52,874 nucleotides of DNA. Origin: Blautia glucerasea. GTDB lineage: Bacteria > Bacillota > Clostridia > Lachnospirales > Lachnospiraceae. The position numbers and the translations under genes are program-made. How positions within the stretch are numbered: the stretch's first letter is position 1; every line of letters begins with the position of its first letter. Below are positions 42,080 to 51,155 of this stretch, piece after piece. The notes under the pieces were generated by a model. That model saw only the letters and a list, made by a program, of their open reading frames with translations, ran no database searches and was not told where the DNA came from. The stretch is from assembly GCF_013304385.1 (NCBI RefSeq), contig NZ_JAAITU010000028.1:1-52874 (forward strand). The letters are read 5' to 3'.

Positions 42080-45000
42080 TTACAATTCTTTCTGTTTTCT
42101 AACAATTCTCATAGTTGTTACCAGAATTGCACCCATAGCCAATAATAATAACGTCTGCCACAAAGCGGCATCGCTGTCATCTCCTGTCTTGGGAGAATTG
42201 GTGCTGTAACCTGAGCCGCCATTTCCTGAACCACCGGCACCACCGTTTCCTGAGCCGCCGGATGGTCCTTCGGTCACAGTTACTGTAACTGTAGGCTCCG
42301 GAGTATCAGAGGGCTTTGGCTTTTTAGTAGGTGTGGGTGTCTTGGACACAGTCACAGACGGTATGGGTGTAGCAGATACTTCCGGTGCAGGTGTGGTTGT
42401 AACCTGTGGAGTTGGTGTATTCGTTGGTGTAATTGTTGGCTCGGTTGGGGGTGACTCCTGATACCGGTTGGTCACTGTCACATCACAGTCTGTCGGAAGA
42501 AGCTCTGTCATATTTCCTTCACCGCTCTTGCCATTTGTGGAGGCCCATCCTGCGATCCAGTTCCCCTGCTTTGTTTCAGTTACACGGTAAGCGGTGCACT
42601 CCTGCAAGGTGCTGAACTGGATGGGCTCTCCTGCTTTTAACTGGAACTGATATTTTCCTGTTCCGTTTTCTACAGGGGTACGCTTTCCATCTGTCAGCTG
42701 ATACAGATTGCCGGTGTAGGCATTTCCCTGTCCATCCAGAAGCTCCATTTCAAAGTCAAAGCTTTCCTGGGTATCTTTTCCTTCTACTGCCTTTGTCACT
42801 GCAAAATCCTTAAATACAGGAAGATTAAACTTAATGGAGCAGTCAGAAAGGGTTCCTCCTCTTTCCAGATAGAAGAAGCTGAAGGTATGCTTTGTTCCTG
42901 CCGCCCATGCAGAATCATCCCACTTGCCGATAGCTTCCGGATAGTCTGCAAAAACAGAGGATAATGACTGAGTCCTGGTGTCTCCGGTAACACTGCTGGT
43001 CACAGTAAAGGTTCCCTTGGTAAAGTTAATGCTTCCGGATACCGCTTCATGGATACCGCCCATGTCAAGCACCAGCTGTCCGTCCACAAACAGCCAGGCA
43101 TCATCATCACCGCTGAAGGAAAAGACCATATCCTTCCGTGCAGAAACATTTCCCTGATCATCAGTAATAGCTACCGTGCCCTCTTCCGGAATGATGAAGT
43201 CCTTTTCCATGCTCATCCCGAAATGGTAATCTACGGTTTTCAGCTGGTCCAGCAAATAAATACCCTTAGTATTTTTCTCACTGGTCCCCCATACTCCTTT
43301 GTCCTCAAAGCTATTGAATGGGAAAAAGCCTGCTCCTTTCTCATCCCAGCCCTCAATACCGATGGCCTTATCATACTGATAGATCTTGTTTGCTCCCGGA
43401 TCATAACCGGCATGGTTGATGCTGCTCTGGTAGCTGTACTCATTGGCTGAAGGATCATATACAAAATCAAAGCCAACATTCTGGTATACACTTTTTGTAC
43501 CGCCGTTTACAGCGGCAGGCACCACTGAAGTATCAAACAATGAAAATGGCGTTGTATAATTAAATACAGGCAGCCCGTCCTCTCCCAGCTGATTCTTCAG
43601 GATTCCTGTAAATATATTATTGTACCAGCTATTTACTGCTGTGTTTTTAACATTTTTAGGATCATACCGGAATCTGTACTGTGCAGTCTGCGCCCCAAGT
43701 ACAAAATGCGCCCATTCACCAAAATCATAGTTAAAAAGCGTAACCGGCAGGGATCTTACATTGGTCAGCCTGCTTACTGTCTCACTGCCTCCTGCATCCA
43801 CATTTTTCGGGGAGGTAGCGATCACCAGATGTTCTGTCTTTGGATCTTCTGTCGGGAAATGGGAAAGTGTTCCGGTAAATTCATGTCTGCCGGGATGCTG
43901 TACATCCGAAGGGATCTGACAAGAGCCATGCACCACATCATACTCTCTGGCATTGCTCAGCCAGACCCTGTAGGAGAATGTATACAGGTCATATTGCGGC
44001 ACAATAACGATAGCCTCGTTATCCTTCAGGTGGGCATGTACCATATAACCAAACTCTCCATGAAGACGTCCTGCATCCTGATAGGTACCTGACTCAAAGG
44101 TACCTGAATCTAAAATATTAATCCAGTCGCCGGTCTCATTCTTTTTCTCTATCTTATGCCAGTTTCCTTCTTTATCCTGGCGATACAACCATGCATTAAA
44201 ATACATAACTCCATATTCTTCGTCGCCACCAACTCCATCTTCCGCCATATTAAGTTGTATATTAAATTCAGCAAGTTCATTGGAACTTCCACCAATATTT
44301 TTATTCTGTATTACAAGACCATTCTCTGGAAGACTATTTTCGGGAAGCGTCTGCTTAGATAATGACACTGTATTTGTTCCTAAGCCCTGCAATACAACCA
44401 GTCTTTCCTTTTCTGAAGTATAATTAACTTCTCCGGTCACTCCATAGGACACGTTTGGTGTACATACAGCTTCAGGTGATGTATTCTGCCAGTCTGTCGT
44501 ATGCCACCGATTTGTCTTTTTCAGGTACGTATATAATCTTGTCTCGTCATCTCTTGATATTTCATTGATCAAACAAGCGTAACTTACTGTTCCAGTCTGA
44601 GGATAAATAACATTGCCATTCTTGTCTGTTGTCTCATATGCTCCATCTTTACGGTAATTATTCCACCACGACTGATCAATGTAATTGTCATTTCTCATTG
44701 ATGAAGTAACTTTTTTATTTGGAAATATGGGACGAAAAACCTGAATAACCGTACTATTGCTTTCTACATCAATCGCATTCTTTCCTTTAGGGATTCTATA
44801 TATAACCACTTTCGGTCCATAATTTCCTGAAACAATCGTATATTTGCCATCATCATTCAACTGATACTTTTCCAGTACATACCAGCTATATTTTTCTCCG
44901 TTATTCAAAGCTGGATCAATATATATTGATCCGAACTCACCTGGCAGAAAAATGAAGCCGTAATTAGGAAGACCATTTTCCAGAAGCCCACATCCCTGTA

Positions 45001-47854
45001 GCTTTTCACCGGTACTTACTGATAAAACTGCTTCCTGTAAATACTTTCCATCATCACATACCGATTCTTTTCCATAAAAAACGTCTGCCTCGTTTTCAAT
45101 TTCGGTTTCATTCTCACCGATAACAGATAAAATATCTCCAGTCCCATCCAGAGAAAGACTGTAATCAAAATTAAAGTATCGAATATTCTGCGTACTGCCA
45201 TATAAAGTGTCTGGAAAGACTTTGTTGTTATCTGGATCATTTGATTTTAATGTGCTTTCGTATTTTCCATAATACTCCTTTCTTGTGAAGCCAGTGTATT
45301 CCGGCGAATATGGAATGATACACAAAATATCTCCTGTCTGTAAATCCATTTCGGCAAGATTCAGACTTCCTCCATCTTCAGCAGTCACAGTAGTATTTTG
45401 GGCATCCACTACAATGTATGTACCATCTCCTTGATTCCGGAATAATACAGCAGCCATCCTGGTTCCACCTTTACCAGTGATTTTATATGTCCAGTAAGAC
45501 CCACCTGCTGGCTCTCGGTATTGATCATCTGAAGAATATCCCATGCCAGCCTCACCGTTTTTAAAATCTTCCGGTACTGTAATATTCACTTTCAGCATTC
45601 CTGTCAGACCGTCTGCCGGTATTTCTCCAATTTTCATCTGAAATCCTATATTAGGAAGACCATTTTTGCCCAATTCATATAATTTGCCATCCTTTTGAAG
45701 CTGTGTTGAAATTTCCAGATCCGCTCCCACTGTTCCTTCATGTTCTGCGGTTCCGTTTCCACAAGTAAGCCATGCTCCCTTTACCATACCATCGACCAGA
45801 GTGGGACTACTCTGTCCATCCAAGGCGTTCACACCTATGATTGACCACTCCTGTGTGCTGTTCAGAAAAACCTGATACTGGAAACAATAATTACGGCTTT
45901 GTGTATTTTCATATTCTTCAGGTGTATGTTCATAAGAATATTGATCTCCCTTGCACCTTAATGGTATGATTGCTGCCACTTCATCGGGTTTTGGATTAAC
46001 ATAAAAGCAATGATAATAATCGGACGTATCCTCATAATTTTCAATATTCTGGATGCCGTTCCAACCTGTATTGTCTCTATCTTCGTCGTTTACTTCGTAT
46101 TTTCTTGTATTCTGATTCCATTTGTAATAAATGCACGCTGCCCACAATCCTGGTGTCTGATAATTTTCAGGCTGGGAATTATGCAGCTTATCCCAACAGG
46201 GGTTTACTCTTACAAAGTAACCAGGATACCTGCTTTCTCCAGCATAACCTGTTACTGCTTCCGTCTGTGCATTTCCGTGGATCAGAAGTGCATAATTAGG
46301 CAGTCCATTTTCTTTGAAAGATGGAACTGCCGCCTCTTTTGACGTTACGTTAAGCTGCGGATTTGTTATATCGGTTACATCCGAAGATACCTCGGTGCTC
46401 CAGTATTGTCCCTTTTGCGTCCATTCTCCTTGCACAGCTTCCACTGACTTTGTGGTAGTATCCAGATCTCGGTTAAATTCTACCAACAGTTGATAATGAT
46501 ACATTTCTGAAACCATTGGATAAAGAACCAGGCATTCTCCAGGAGACAAATATCTTCTTGTTTCTGATCCGTATAAGTTATACCATTTTTGTCCGTAATC
46601 TGTATTTTCCCATTTTCCTTCTTCATTCTGTGAGTATTTTTCAGCACCAATCTTATATCTATAATTGTCTGATTCGCATTCTTCAACAGTGTCTTCATGT
46701 ACGATATATTTAGTCTTCCCTGTCAGATGCCCCGTCACCGACACAACTGTCCCTATCTCTCCTGCATTACGAATGACCACAGCTCCCTTAGGCAATCCGT
46801 TCTCCTGGTATTCAAGAACCTGTTTAGAAACAGCATTCCGTATTCTAATAACAGATCGTGGATTTTCTGTTGTCAGCTGCTCCATAGGGTGCTCCCCATC
46901 TCCTTCATATGTGGTCCACTGGTCTGTATCTGGAAGACTGCACCCTTTTCCTCCTGCATCGGAAACCTGTTGTATTTCACAGGTCTTAATTTGTTCGCCT
47001 TGTAATTTGAAAGTTGCTTTATCAACCCACGACGAACTGTTCTGTGCCAGTATACTATCGGTAAGATAGTAATATTTTCTTTTGTAACTATCCCAATAAT
47101 AATACCTTGGCAAGACAACCATTCTTATGGAGCTATACTTTCCCACATAGCTTTTTGCTTCACTTATCACATCGAAAGAATAAGCTCTATTCATTGTGAT
47201 GTATTCATACCGGTTATCGATTTTCCCATATAGAAAACGATACCAATAGCCATCATAGCTTCCCTCCTTGTACCATATATCATCCACTTTACCTTCATTG
47301 CAAGAAAAGTGGATCCTGCTGTAAGCTTCCAGTAATGAACCATCCAGTGAATAATCCACAATCATTCCGCAGGCTGGATTCGCCGGATCCTCTATAATCT
47401 TAGTGCTATCATTTACAGGCTGAAGCTCCTCGCCCTCCAGCAGATCTGTTTCTGCATTTTCTTCTTCCACATCCTCAATTTCCATGTCCTCTGAAGCAGA
47501 ATCTGAAGCATTATCATCAGCTTCATCCACATCCTGATTCTGGGATTCCGTCACATCCTGAAACTGCGGTTCATCACCTGCCGGGTTTTCATTATTACCG
47601 TCCTCTTCACCTGTAGATTCGTCTGTAGATTCCCCTGTAGATTCTTCTGGCAGGATTACTTCCTCCGGTTCATCTTTACTTTGTTCCTCTGTTAATACTG
47701 CCGGATCCGCTGCGCCATCTGTAACCTCCCCGCCATCGGAAAACTCGGCCCCATAGCTTACATTTCCTGCCACTGCACCTTGGAAATTACCGCCAATCAC
47801 CATGGAAAAAGCAATCGTCATAGCCAACAACCTGCTTATTCCTTTCTTCCTCAT
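42080..47854 (-). CDS. Large sortase-anchored fibro-slime surface protein
   Basis: A 1924-residue exported protein. Order: signal peptide (about 1-37); an acidic Glu/Asp/Ser-rich region (about 50-150); five related modules whose starts are marked by NGLPNYG-like strings near residues 351, 517, 733, 961 and 1178; a fibro-slime domain near 1450-1700 with SGDDDAWLFVDGQLVLDMGG; a Spy0128-like pilin fold (FDFEMELLDGQGNAYTG); a Pro/Thr spacer (about 1799-1865); a Gly/Ser stretch; and at the end SPKTG (1887-1891), a membrane helix and a basic tail. SPKTG is a non-classic sortase signal. GGAGG precedes the ATG. It probably mediates adhesion (inference). Confidence 0.88.
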   Translation of the reverse strand: MRKKGISRLLAMTIAFSMVIGGNFQGAVAGNVSYGAEFSDGGEVTDGAADPAVLTEEQSKDEPEEVILPEESTGESTDESTGEEDGNNENPAGDEPQFQDVTESQNQDVDEADDNASDSASEDMEIEDVEEENAETDLLEGEELQPVNDSTKIIEDPANPACGMIVDYSLDGSLLEAYSRIHFSCNEGKVDDIWYKEGSYDGYWYRFLYGKIDNRYEYITMNRAYSFDVISEAKSYVGKYSSIRMVVLPRYYYWDSYKRKYYYLTDSILAQNSSSWVDKATFKLQGEQIKTCEIQQVSDAGGKGCSLPDTDQWTTYEGDGEHPMEQLTTENPRSVIRIRNAVSKQVLEYQENGLPKGAVVIRNAGEIGTVVSVTGHLTGKTKYIVHEDTVEECESDNYRYKIGAEKYSQNEEGKWENTDYGQKWYNLYGSETRRYLSPGECLVLYPMVSEMYHYQLLVEFNRDLDTTTKSVEAVQGEWTQKGQYWSTEVSSDVTDITNPQLNVTSKEAAVPSFKENGLPNYALLIHGNAQTEAVTGYAGESRYPGYFVRVNPCWDKLHNSQPENYQTPGLWAACIYYKWNQNTRKYEVNDEDRDNTGWNGIQNIENYEDTSDYYHCFYVNPKPDEVAAIIPLRCKGDQYSYEHTPEEYENTQSRNYCFQYQVFLNSTQEWSIIGVNALDGQSSPTLVDGMVKGAWLTCGNGTAEHEGTVGADLEISTQLQKDGKLYELGKNGLPNIGFQMKIGEIPADGLTGMLKVNITVPEDFKNGEAGMGYSSDDQYREPAGGSYWTYKITGKGGTRMAAVLFRNQGDGTYIVVDAQNTTVTAEDGGSLNLAEMDLQTGDILCIIPYSPEYTGFTRKEYYGKYESTLKSNDPDNNKVFPDTLYGSTQNIRYFNFDYSLSLDGTGDILSVIGENETEIENEADVFYGKESVCDDGKYLQEAVLSVSTGEKLQGCGLLENGLPNYGFIFLPGEFGSIYIDPALNNGEKYSWYVLEKYQLNDDGKYTIVSGNYGPKVVIYRIPKGKNAIDVESNSTVIQVFRPIFPNKKVTSSMRNDNYIDQSWWNNYRKDGAYETTDKNGNVIYPQTGTVSYACLINEISRDDETRLYTYLKKTNRWHTTDWQNTSPEAVCTPNVSYGVTGEVNYTSEKERLVVLQGLGTNTVSLSKQTLPENSLPENGLVIQNKNIGGSSNELAEFNIQLNMAEDGVGGDEEYGVMYFNAWLYRQDKEGNWHKIEKKNETGDWINILDSGTFESGTYQDAGRLHGEFGYMVHAHLKDNEAIVIVPQYDLYTFSYRVWLSNAREYDVVHGSCQIPSDVQHPGRHEFTGTLSHFPTEDPKTEHLVIATSPKNVDAGGSETVSRLTNVRSLPVTLFNYDFGEWAHFVLGAQTAQYRFRYDPKNVKNTAVNSWYNNIFTGILKNQLGEDGLPVFNYTTPFSLFDTSVVPAAVNGGTKSVYQNVGFDFVYDPSANEYSYQSSINHAGYDPGANKIYQYDKAIGIEGWDEKGAGFFPFNSFEDKGVWGTSEKNTKGIYLLDQLKTVDYHFGMSMEKDFIIPEEGTVAITDDQGNVSARKDMVFSFSGDDDAWLFVDGQLVLDMGGIHEAVSGSINFTKGTFTVTSSVTGDTRTQSLSSVFADYPEAIGKWDDSAWAAGTKHTFSFFYLERGGTLSDCSIKFNLPVFKDFAVTKAVEGKDTQESFDFEMELLDGQGNAYTGNLYQLTDGKRTPVENGTGKYQFQLKAGEPIQFSTLQECTAYRVTETKQGNWIAGWASTNGKSGEGNMTELLPTDCDVTVTNRYQESPPTEPTITPTNTPTPQVTTTPAPEVSATPIPSVTVSKTPTPTKKPKPSDTPEPTVTVTVTEGPSGGSGNGGAGGSGNGGSGYSTNSPKTGDDSDAALWQTLLLLAMGAILVTTMRIVRKQKEL

Positions 47855-48298
47855 ACACCTTTCCTCCTTTTTTTATGCCTTTCTTTTTTAATGCCTTTCA
47901 TTTTTAACTCATTCTCTGTTGCTGTCCCAGTTTTTCATTGTCAAGCGGATATTCGCAATCCGCTTCGCTACTTGCTCATAACCGAATAACTGCTCCGCAG
48001 TTTATCAGAAGGAGCTTACACTCCTCCTGATACAAGCAAGTCCCCACCCACTGCTTATTGCTTTTCGCAATTGAAGCAGGGGACTTACTTGATTCGGTTA
48101 AATTATACATCTTTACTATAATCTGTTCAATATCACACTTTTCATTTTTATAAAATTTATCGTACAAATAAAGTACACAATCAAAGTATCCATAATTTCC
48201 CGGCCAATTTACCTGGATATTGGATACGCGAATGTTAGACTAAAAGTCTGGTACAGTTATTTGCAAAACGCTGTACCAGGCGAAAATATAATTGAAAA
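47855..48298. other. Gene-free region upstream of the surface protein
   Basis: No coding sequence is credible here. It holds a two-copy 16-base tandem repeat, ATGCCTTTCTTTTTTA/ATGCCTTTCATTTTTA (47875-47906), the structured element at 47943-48100, and a nine-pair hairpin CTGGTACAG (48248-48256)/CTGTACCAG (48271-48279). I see no clear promoter for the surface protein. Bases 48101-48240 show nothing I recognise. Confidence 0.6.
47943..48100. repeat. Structured cloverleaf-like element, copy B
   Basis: A hairpin AAGCGGAT/ATCCGCTT (47943-47965) is followed by a closed four-way structure. The outer stem TAACCGAAT (47979-47987) pairs with ATTCGGTTA (48092-48100). Inside are three hairpins: 47990-48000 (CTGC/GCAG), 48004-48031 (11 pairs, one mismatch) and 48033-48091 (13 pairs, one mismatch). 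Nearly every base of the inner part is paired. It is not a tRNA. Its AAGTCCCC/GGGGACTT arm recalls the core arm of copies A and C. Confidence 0.65.
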
Positions 48299-48351
48299 AC
48301 CGCCCAAATGTTTATCTGAGCCTTAATCACTCAGAGAAACCTGGACGGTTC
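48299..48351 (-). terminator. Terminator of the toxin-antitoxin operon
   Basis: AACCG at 48298-48302 and CGGTT at 48347-48351 close an imperfect stem that also holds CTGAG/CTCAG. Five T's follow on the minus strand. Confidence 0.7.
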
Positions 48352-48372
48352 TTTTCATATCTACTTATTTAC

Positions 48373-48633
48373 TTAATCCTCATAATGTCCCCTACAGGCA
48401 ATAATCCACAGAAAACCATTCTCATCTATATTGTAAACCAGTCTGTTCACATCATCAATCCGCCTGCTCCATGCTTTTCTATGGCGTAATGGTTCCGGCT
48501 TGCCAATGCCTTCAGACAAGCCTTCTCTTTCAATAGACTTAATGAGTTCGTTTATGCGCTTCAAAGTCCTTTTGTCTTGTGTCTGCCAATAAAGATAATC
48601 ATCCCATGCTCTGTCAGCCCATAACTTTTTCAT
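48373..48633 (-). CDS. yoeB: YoeB-family mRNA interferase toxin
   Basis: 86-residue RelE-superfamily toxin that would cut mRNA at the ribosome. Matches to YoeB: WDDYLYWQTQDKRTLKRINE, GKPEPLRH, WSRRIDDVNRLVY and a C-terminal ACRGHY with the catalytic His-Tyr end. Its ATG overlaps the antitoxin stop by four bases. Confidence 0.94.
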   Translation of the reverse strand: MKKLWADRAWDDYLYWQTQDKRTLKRINELIKSIEREGLSEGIGKPEPLRHRKAWSRRIDDVNRLVYNIDENGFLWIIACRGHYED

Positions 48634-48881
48634 TCATCTACCTCAAGCAGTTCATGTTCCTTCCCCATGCCTGCAGATAATTGTGCAATTCCCCTATCAA
48701 TCATAGCAAGGTATTCTGCATTACGAGCAGCTTTTTCAAGCTGATTGTATCTTTCAAGGCTCATGATCACAACATTCTTTTCACCTTTACGTGTAACAAT
48801 AACAGTCTCGTGATTATCTGTTGCTTGATCACAATAATCTTTTAAATGATTTCGGATTGTAGAATAATTCACAGCTAACAT
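48630..48881 (-). CDS. yefM: YefM/Phd-family antitoxin
   Basis: 83-residue antitoxin. The N-terminal DNA-binding fold (NYSTIRNHLKDYCDQATDNH, then VIVTRKGEKNVVIMSLERYN) is typical of Phd/YefM; the C-terminal half should wrap the toxin. GGTGAG precedes the ATG. It would repress its own operon through the TGTACA operator and 12-base repeats just upstream. Confidence 0.94.
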   Translation of the reverse strand: MLAVNYSTIRNHLKDYCDQATDNHETVIVTRKGEKNVVIMSLERYNQLEKAARNAEYLAMIDRGIAQLSAGMGKEHELLEVDE

Positions 48882-48914
48882 AGTCTCACCAGCCTTTCAT
48901 AATTATTCAATTTC

Positions 48915-48989
48915 TTGTACTATTTATTGTGTTATTTATTGTGCTATTTATTGTACAATTATTATACCCTATTATTCTATGGCGGTCAA
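48915..48989 (-). promoter_or_regulatory. yefM-yoeB promoter and operator array
   Basis: On the minus strand TTGACC (48984-48989) and TATAAT (48961-48966) are 17 bases apart. Directly downstream lie TGTACA (48952-48957), the core of known YefM operators, three 12-base tandem repeats of TATTTATTGTGT form (48921-48956), and TTGTAC (48915-48920) closing the far side. Confidence 0.85.
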
Positions 48990-49058
48990 TCCAATTATCC
49001 TACATTTCTCTTTTTTATGATTCCCCTGTCTGAAAACCTGTCATTTCAAGTCGAGCAG

Positions 49059-49224
49059 CCGCGAGACTTGGCGCGTGATTCTGGTCAGCGTAAGCTGACA
49101 TATTCTTTACAGAATCACTGCGCATCCTCGCGGAGCGTTTATCTCAGTCTGAGATTGGACTCCCACTGAGACGAACTTGCTGTTACTCACCACCTGAAAG
49201 AGGTGGGAGTCTTCTCGACTGAGA
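49059..49224. repeat. Structured hairpin element, copy C
   Basis: Left part: nested stem CCGCGAG (49059-49065)/CTCGCGG (49127-49133), then GTGATTCTG (49075-49083)/CAGAATCAC (49110-49118) and GTCAGC (49084-49089)/GCTGAC (49094-49099). Right part: an outer stem (about 49141-49156 with 49210-49224) around a core (49158-49211) that matches copy A. Same orientation as copy A, and likewise just after the end of a minus-strand gene. No transposase is present. Confidence 0.7.
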
Positions 49225-49250
49225 TAAAAGATATTAACACTCACCATGCC

Positions 49251-50798
49251 TCACTTGCGTTCAGCCTGCTGATCATCCGGCAAAGCAATCTTCTGCTTAA
49301 CAGACACTTTCTCATCATAGCAGGTAAAGATCTGATCTACTTTCTGTTTGTTCAGCTTTGGTGTAAGCAGACTTACCACCGGCACAACGATCAGTCCGGC
49401 TACCATGGCAACAGCCCCTGCATTGATAGGGGATGCAATAAATTTAAAGAACATATTTGCAACTGTGATGCCTACCCCTGTGATAAAGCTTGCCCAGACA
49501 GCCAGCTTAGTGGTGCCTTTCCAGAAAAGCCCGTACAAAAACGGTGCCAGAAATGCGCCTGCCAGTGCTCCCCAGGAAATACCCATCAGCTGGGCAATAA
49601 ATGTAGGCGGATCCAAAGCCAGGATCACAGAAACAGCAATAAAGAACACGATCAGGACACGCATAAGCAAAAGCTGCTTTTTCTCGCTTAAATTTTTTGC
49701 AATATTTCCCTTGATAAAATCCAGTGTTAATGTGGAACTGGAAGTCAGCACAAGAGAAGACAGCGTAGACATAGATGCAGAAAGCACCAGGATCACCACA
49801 ATACCGATCAGCACATCCGGCAGGGTAGAAAGCATAGCCGGAATAATGGCATCATAGGTAACTGCACCTTCTGCCGTGTAGATCCCGGCTCCGTCAAAAA
49901 GTCTTCCAAAGCCTCCCAGAAAATAACAGCCGCCGGAAATGATCACTGCAAAAACAGTAGAAATCACTGTACCTGTCTGTACTGCTTTCTCACTTTTGAT
50001 AGTATAAAATTTATGTACCATCTGGGGAAGTCCCCAGGTTCCCAGCGAAGTAAGAATGATCACGCCAAGAAGATTCATAGGATCCGGTCCAAAAAAGGAT
50101 GTAAAGGCTCCTGGCTGGCCCAGAGTAGCAGGCACATCACTGGACAGCTGGGACAGGCTTTTCACTGCATTCATAAATCCACCCTGTCCGGCCAGTACTG
50201 CCCCGATCACTGCAATGATCCCGAAGATCATAATGATTCCCTGGATAAAGTCATTGATAGCAGTGGCCATATATCCTCCAAGGATCACATAGATGCCGGT
50301 AAGAGTAGCCATAAGAACCACACATACAGAATAAGGAATGTCAAAAGCCATCCCGAACAGTCTGGACAGTCCATTATATAAAGATGCTGTGTATGGGATC
50401 AGGAAAATAAATACGATGGCAGAAGCAGCGATCCTAAGTGCATGACTGTCAAACCGCTTGCCGAAAAAATCCGGCATGGTAGCCGCCTGCAGATGGTGAG
50501 TCATGATCCTTGTCCTTCGTCCAAGCACCACCCAGGCCAGAAGACTTCCAAGAAAAGCATTCCCAAGTCCGATCCAGGTAGATGCCAGTCCATATTTCCA
50601 TCCGAACTGTCCTGCATATCCAACGAATACTACTGCTGAAAAATAAGAAGTACCATAAGCAAAGGCTGTGAGCCACGGTCCCACATTCCTTCCTCCAAGT
50701 ACAAATCCTGTAACACTGGAAGCATGCTTCCTGGACATCACTCCTACTGCGATCATGATCCCGAAAAAGATCACCAACATGATCAGTTTTACAGCCAT
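49251..50798 (-). CDS. Sodium:solute symporter (SSS family, PutP/PanF-like)
   Basis: A 515-residue transporter with about 13 hydrophobic segments. Family features: VTGFVLGGRNVGPWLTAFAY near the N-terminus, GGYMATAINDFIQG and LSASMSTLSSLVLTSSSTLT, a Na+-site-type Ser/Thr-rich segment. GGGAGGA lies eight bases before the ATG used. It is divergent from the acyl-CoA ligase, so its substrate may be the acid that enzyme activates (inference); proline and pantothenate are the usual guesses for the family. Confidence 0.9.
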   Translation of the reverse strand: MAVKLIMLVIFFGIMIAVGVMSRKHASSVTGFVLGGRNVGPWLTAFAYGTSYFSAVVFVGYAGQFGWKYGLASTWIGLGNAFLGSLLAWVVLGRRTRIMTHHLQAATMPDFFGKRFDSHALRIAASAIVFIFLIPYTASLYNGLSRLFGMAFDIPYSVCVVLMATLTGIYVILGGYMATAINDFIQGIIMIFGIIAVIGAVLAGQGGFMNAVKSLSQLSSDVPATLGQPGAFTSFFGPDPMNLLGVIILTSLGTWGLPQMVHKFYTIKSEKAVQTGTVISTVFAVIISGGCYFLGGFGRLFDGAGIYTAEGAVTYDAIIPAMLSTLPDVLIGIVVILVLSASMSTLSSLVLTSSSTLTLDFIKGNIAKNLSEKKQLLLMRVLIVFFIAVSVILALDPPTFIAQLMGISWGALAGAFLAPFLYGLFWKGTTKLAVWASFITGVGITVANMFFKFIASPINAGAVAMVAGLIVVPVVSLLTPKLNKQKVDQIFTCYDEKVSVKQKIALPDDQQAERK

Positions 50799-51155
50799 AA
50801 AAAAATCCTCCCTCATTTACCTGTTTGATGCTGCATTCTTGTTGCTGCACTTTTGTTATTTCATTTTTGTTGTTACATTTTTTATTGAACTTTTGTTATT
50901 TCATTCTGCTTTGTTGCGTTAAAGCGTTACGCTTTTACTCGTTAAATTTCAAGTAGAAACAGTATACCATTGATCTCCTGGTTCCGTCAACTGTTTTTCT
51001 TCACTTTTTTGTGCATTTTATCTTGTTGAATCCATGATCCTGCCGATTCTTTTGTTGACATTTTGTGATAAATCGGATATGATTACTTCAATGAACCGAC
51101 GCTTTAACGCGCGAATATTTTATAAAATGTTTTAAACAAAAAGGAGTTATTTGAA
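50799..51155. promoter_or_regulatory. Divergent promoters with mirrored operator
   Basis: Ligase promoter (plus): TTGACA (51055-51060), 17 bases, TATGAT (51078-51083). Symporter promoter (minus): TTGACG (50985-50990), 18 bases, TATACT (50961-50966). GCGTTAAAGCGT (50916-50927) and its exact complement ACGCTTTAACGC (51099-51110) lie downstream of each start. The left site is part of AAAGCGTTACGCTTT (50921-50935), a palindrome. A 17-base direct repeat, ACTTTTGTTATTTCATT, occurs at 50849-50865 and 50889-50905. Confidence 0.75.

Noticed and set aside
47979-48100. A tRNA gene, because of the cloverleaf fold
   Set aside because: It is 122 bases long, lacks the GTTC-type T-loop, D-loop and CCA end, and its arms have the wrong sizes.
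48921-48956. CRISPR-like repeats
   Set aside because: The 12-base units are directly adjacent with no spacers and sit in the toxin-antitoxin promoter.
49059-49224. An intact IS200/IS605 element
   Set aside because: No TnpA or TnpB reading frame, whole or broken, lies in or beside it; only terminal-type hairpins are present.
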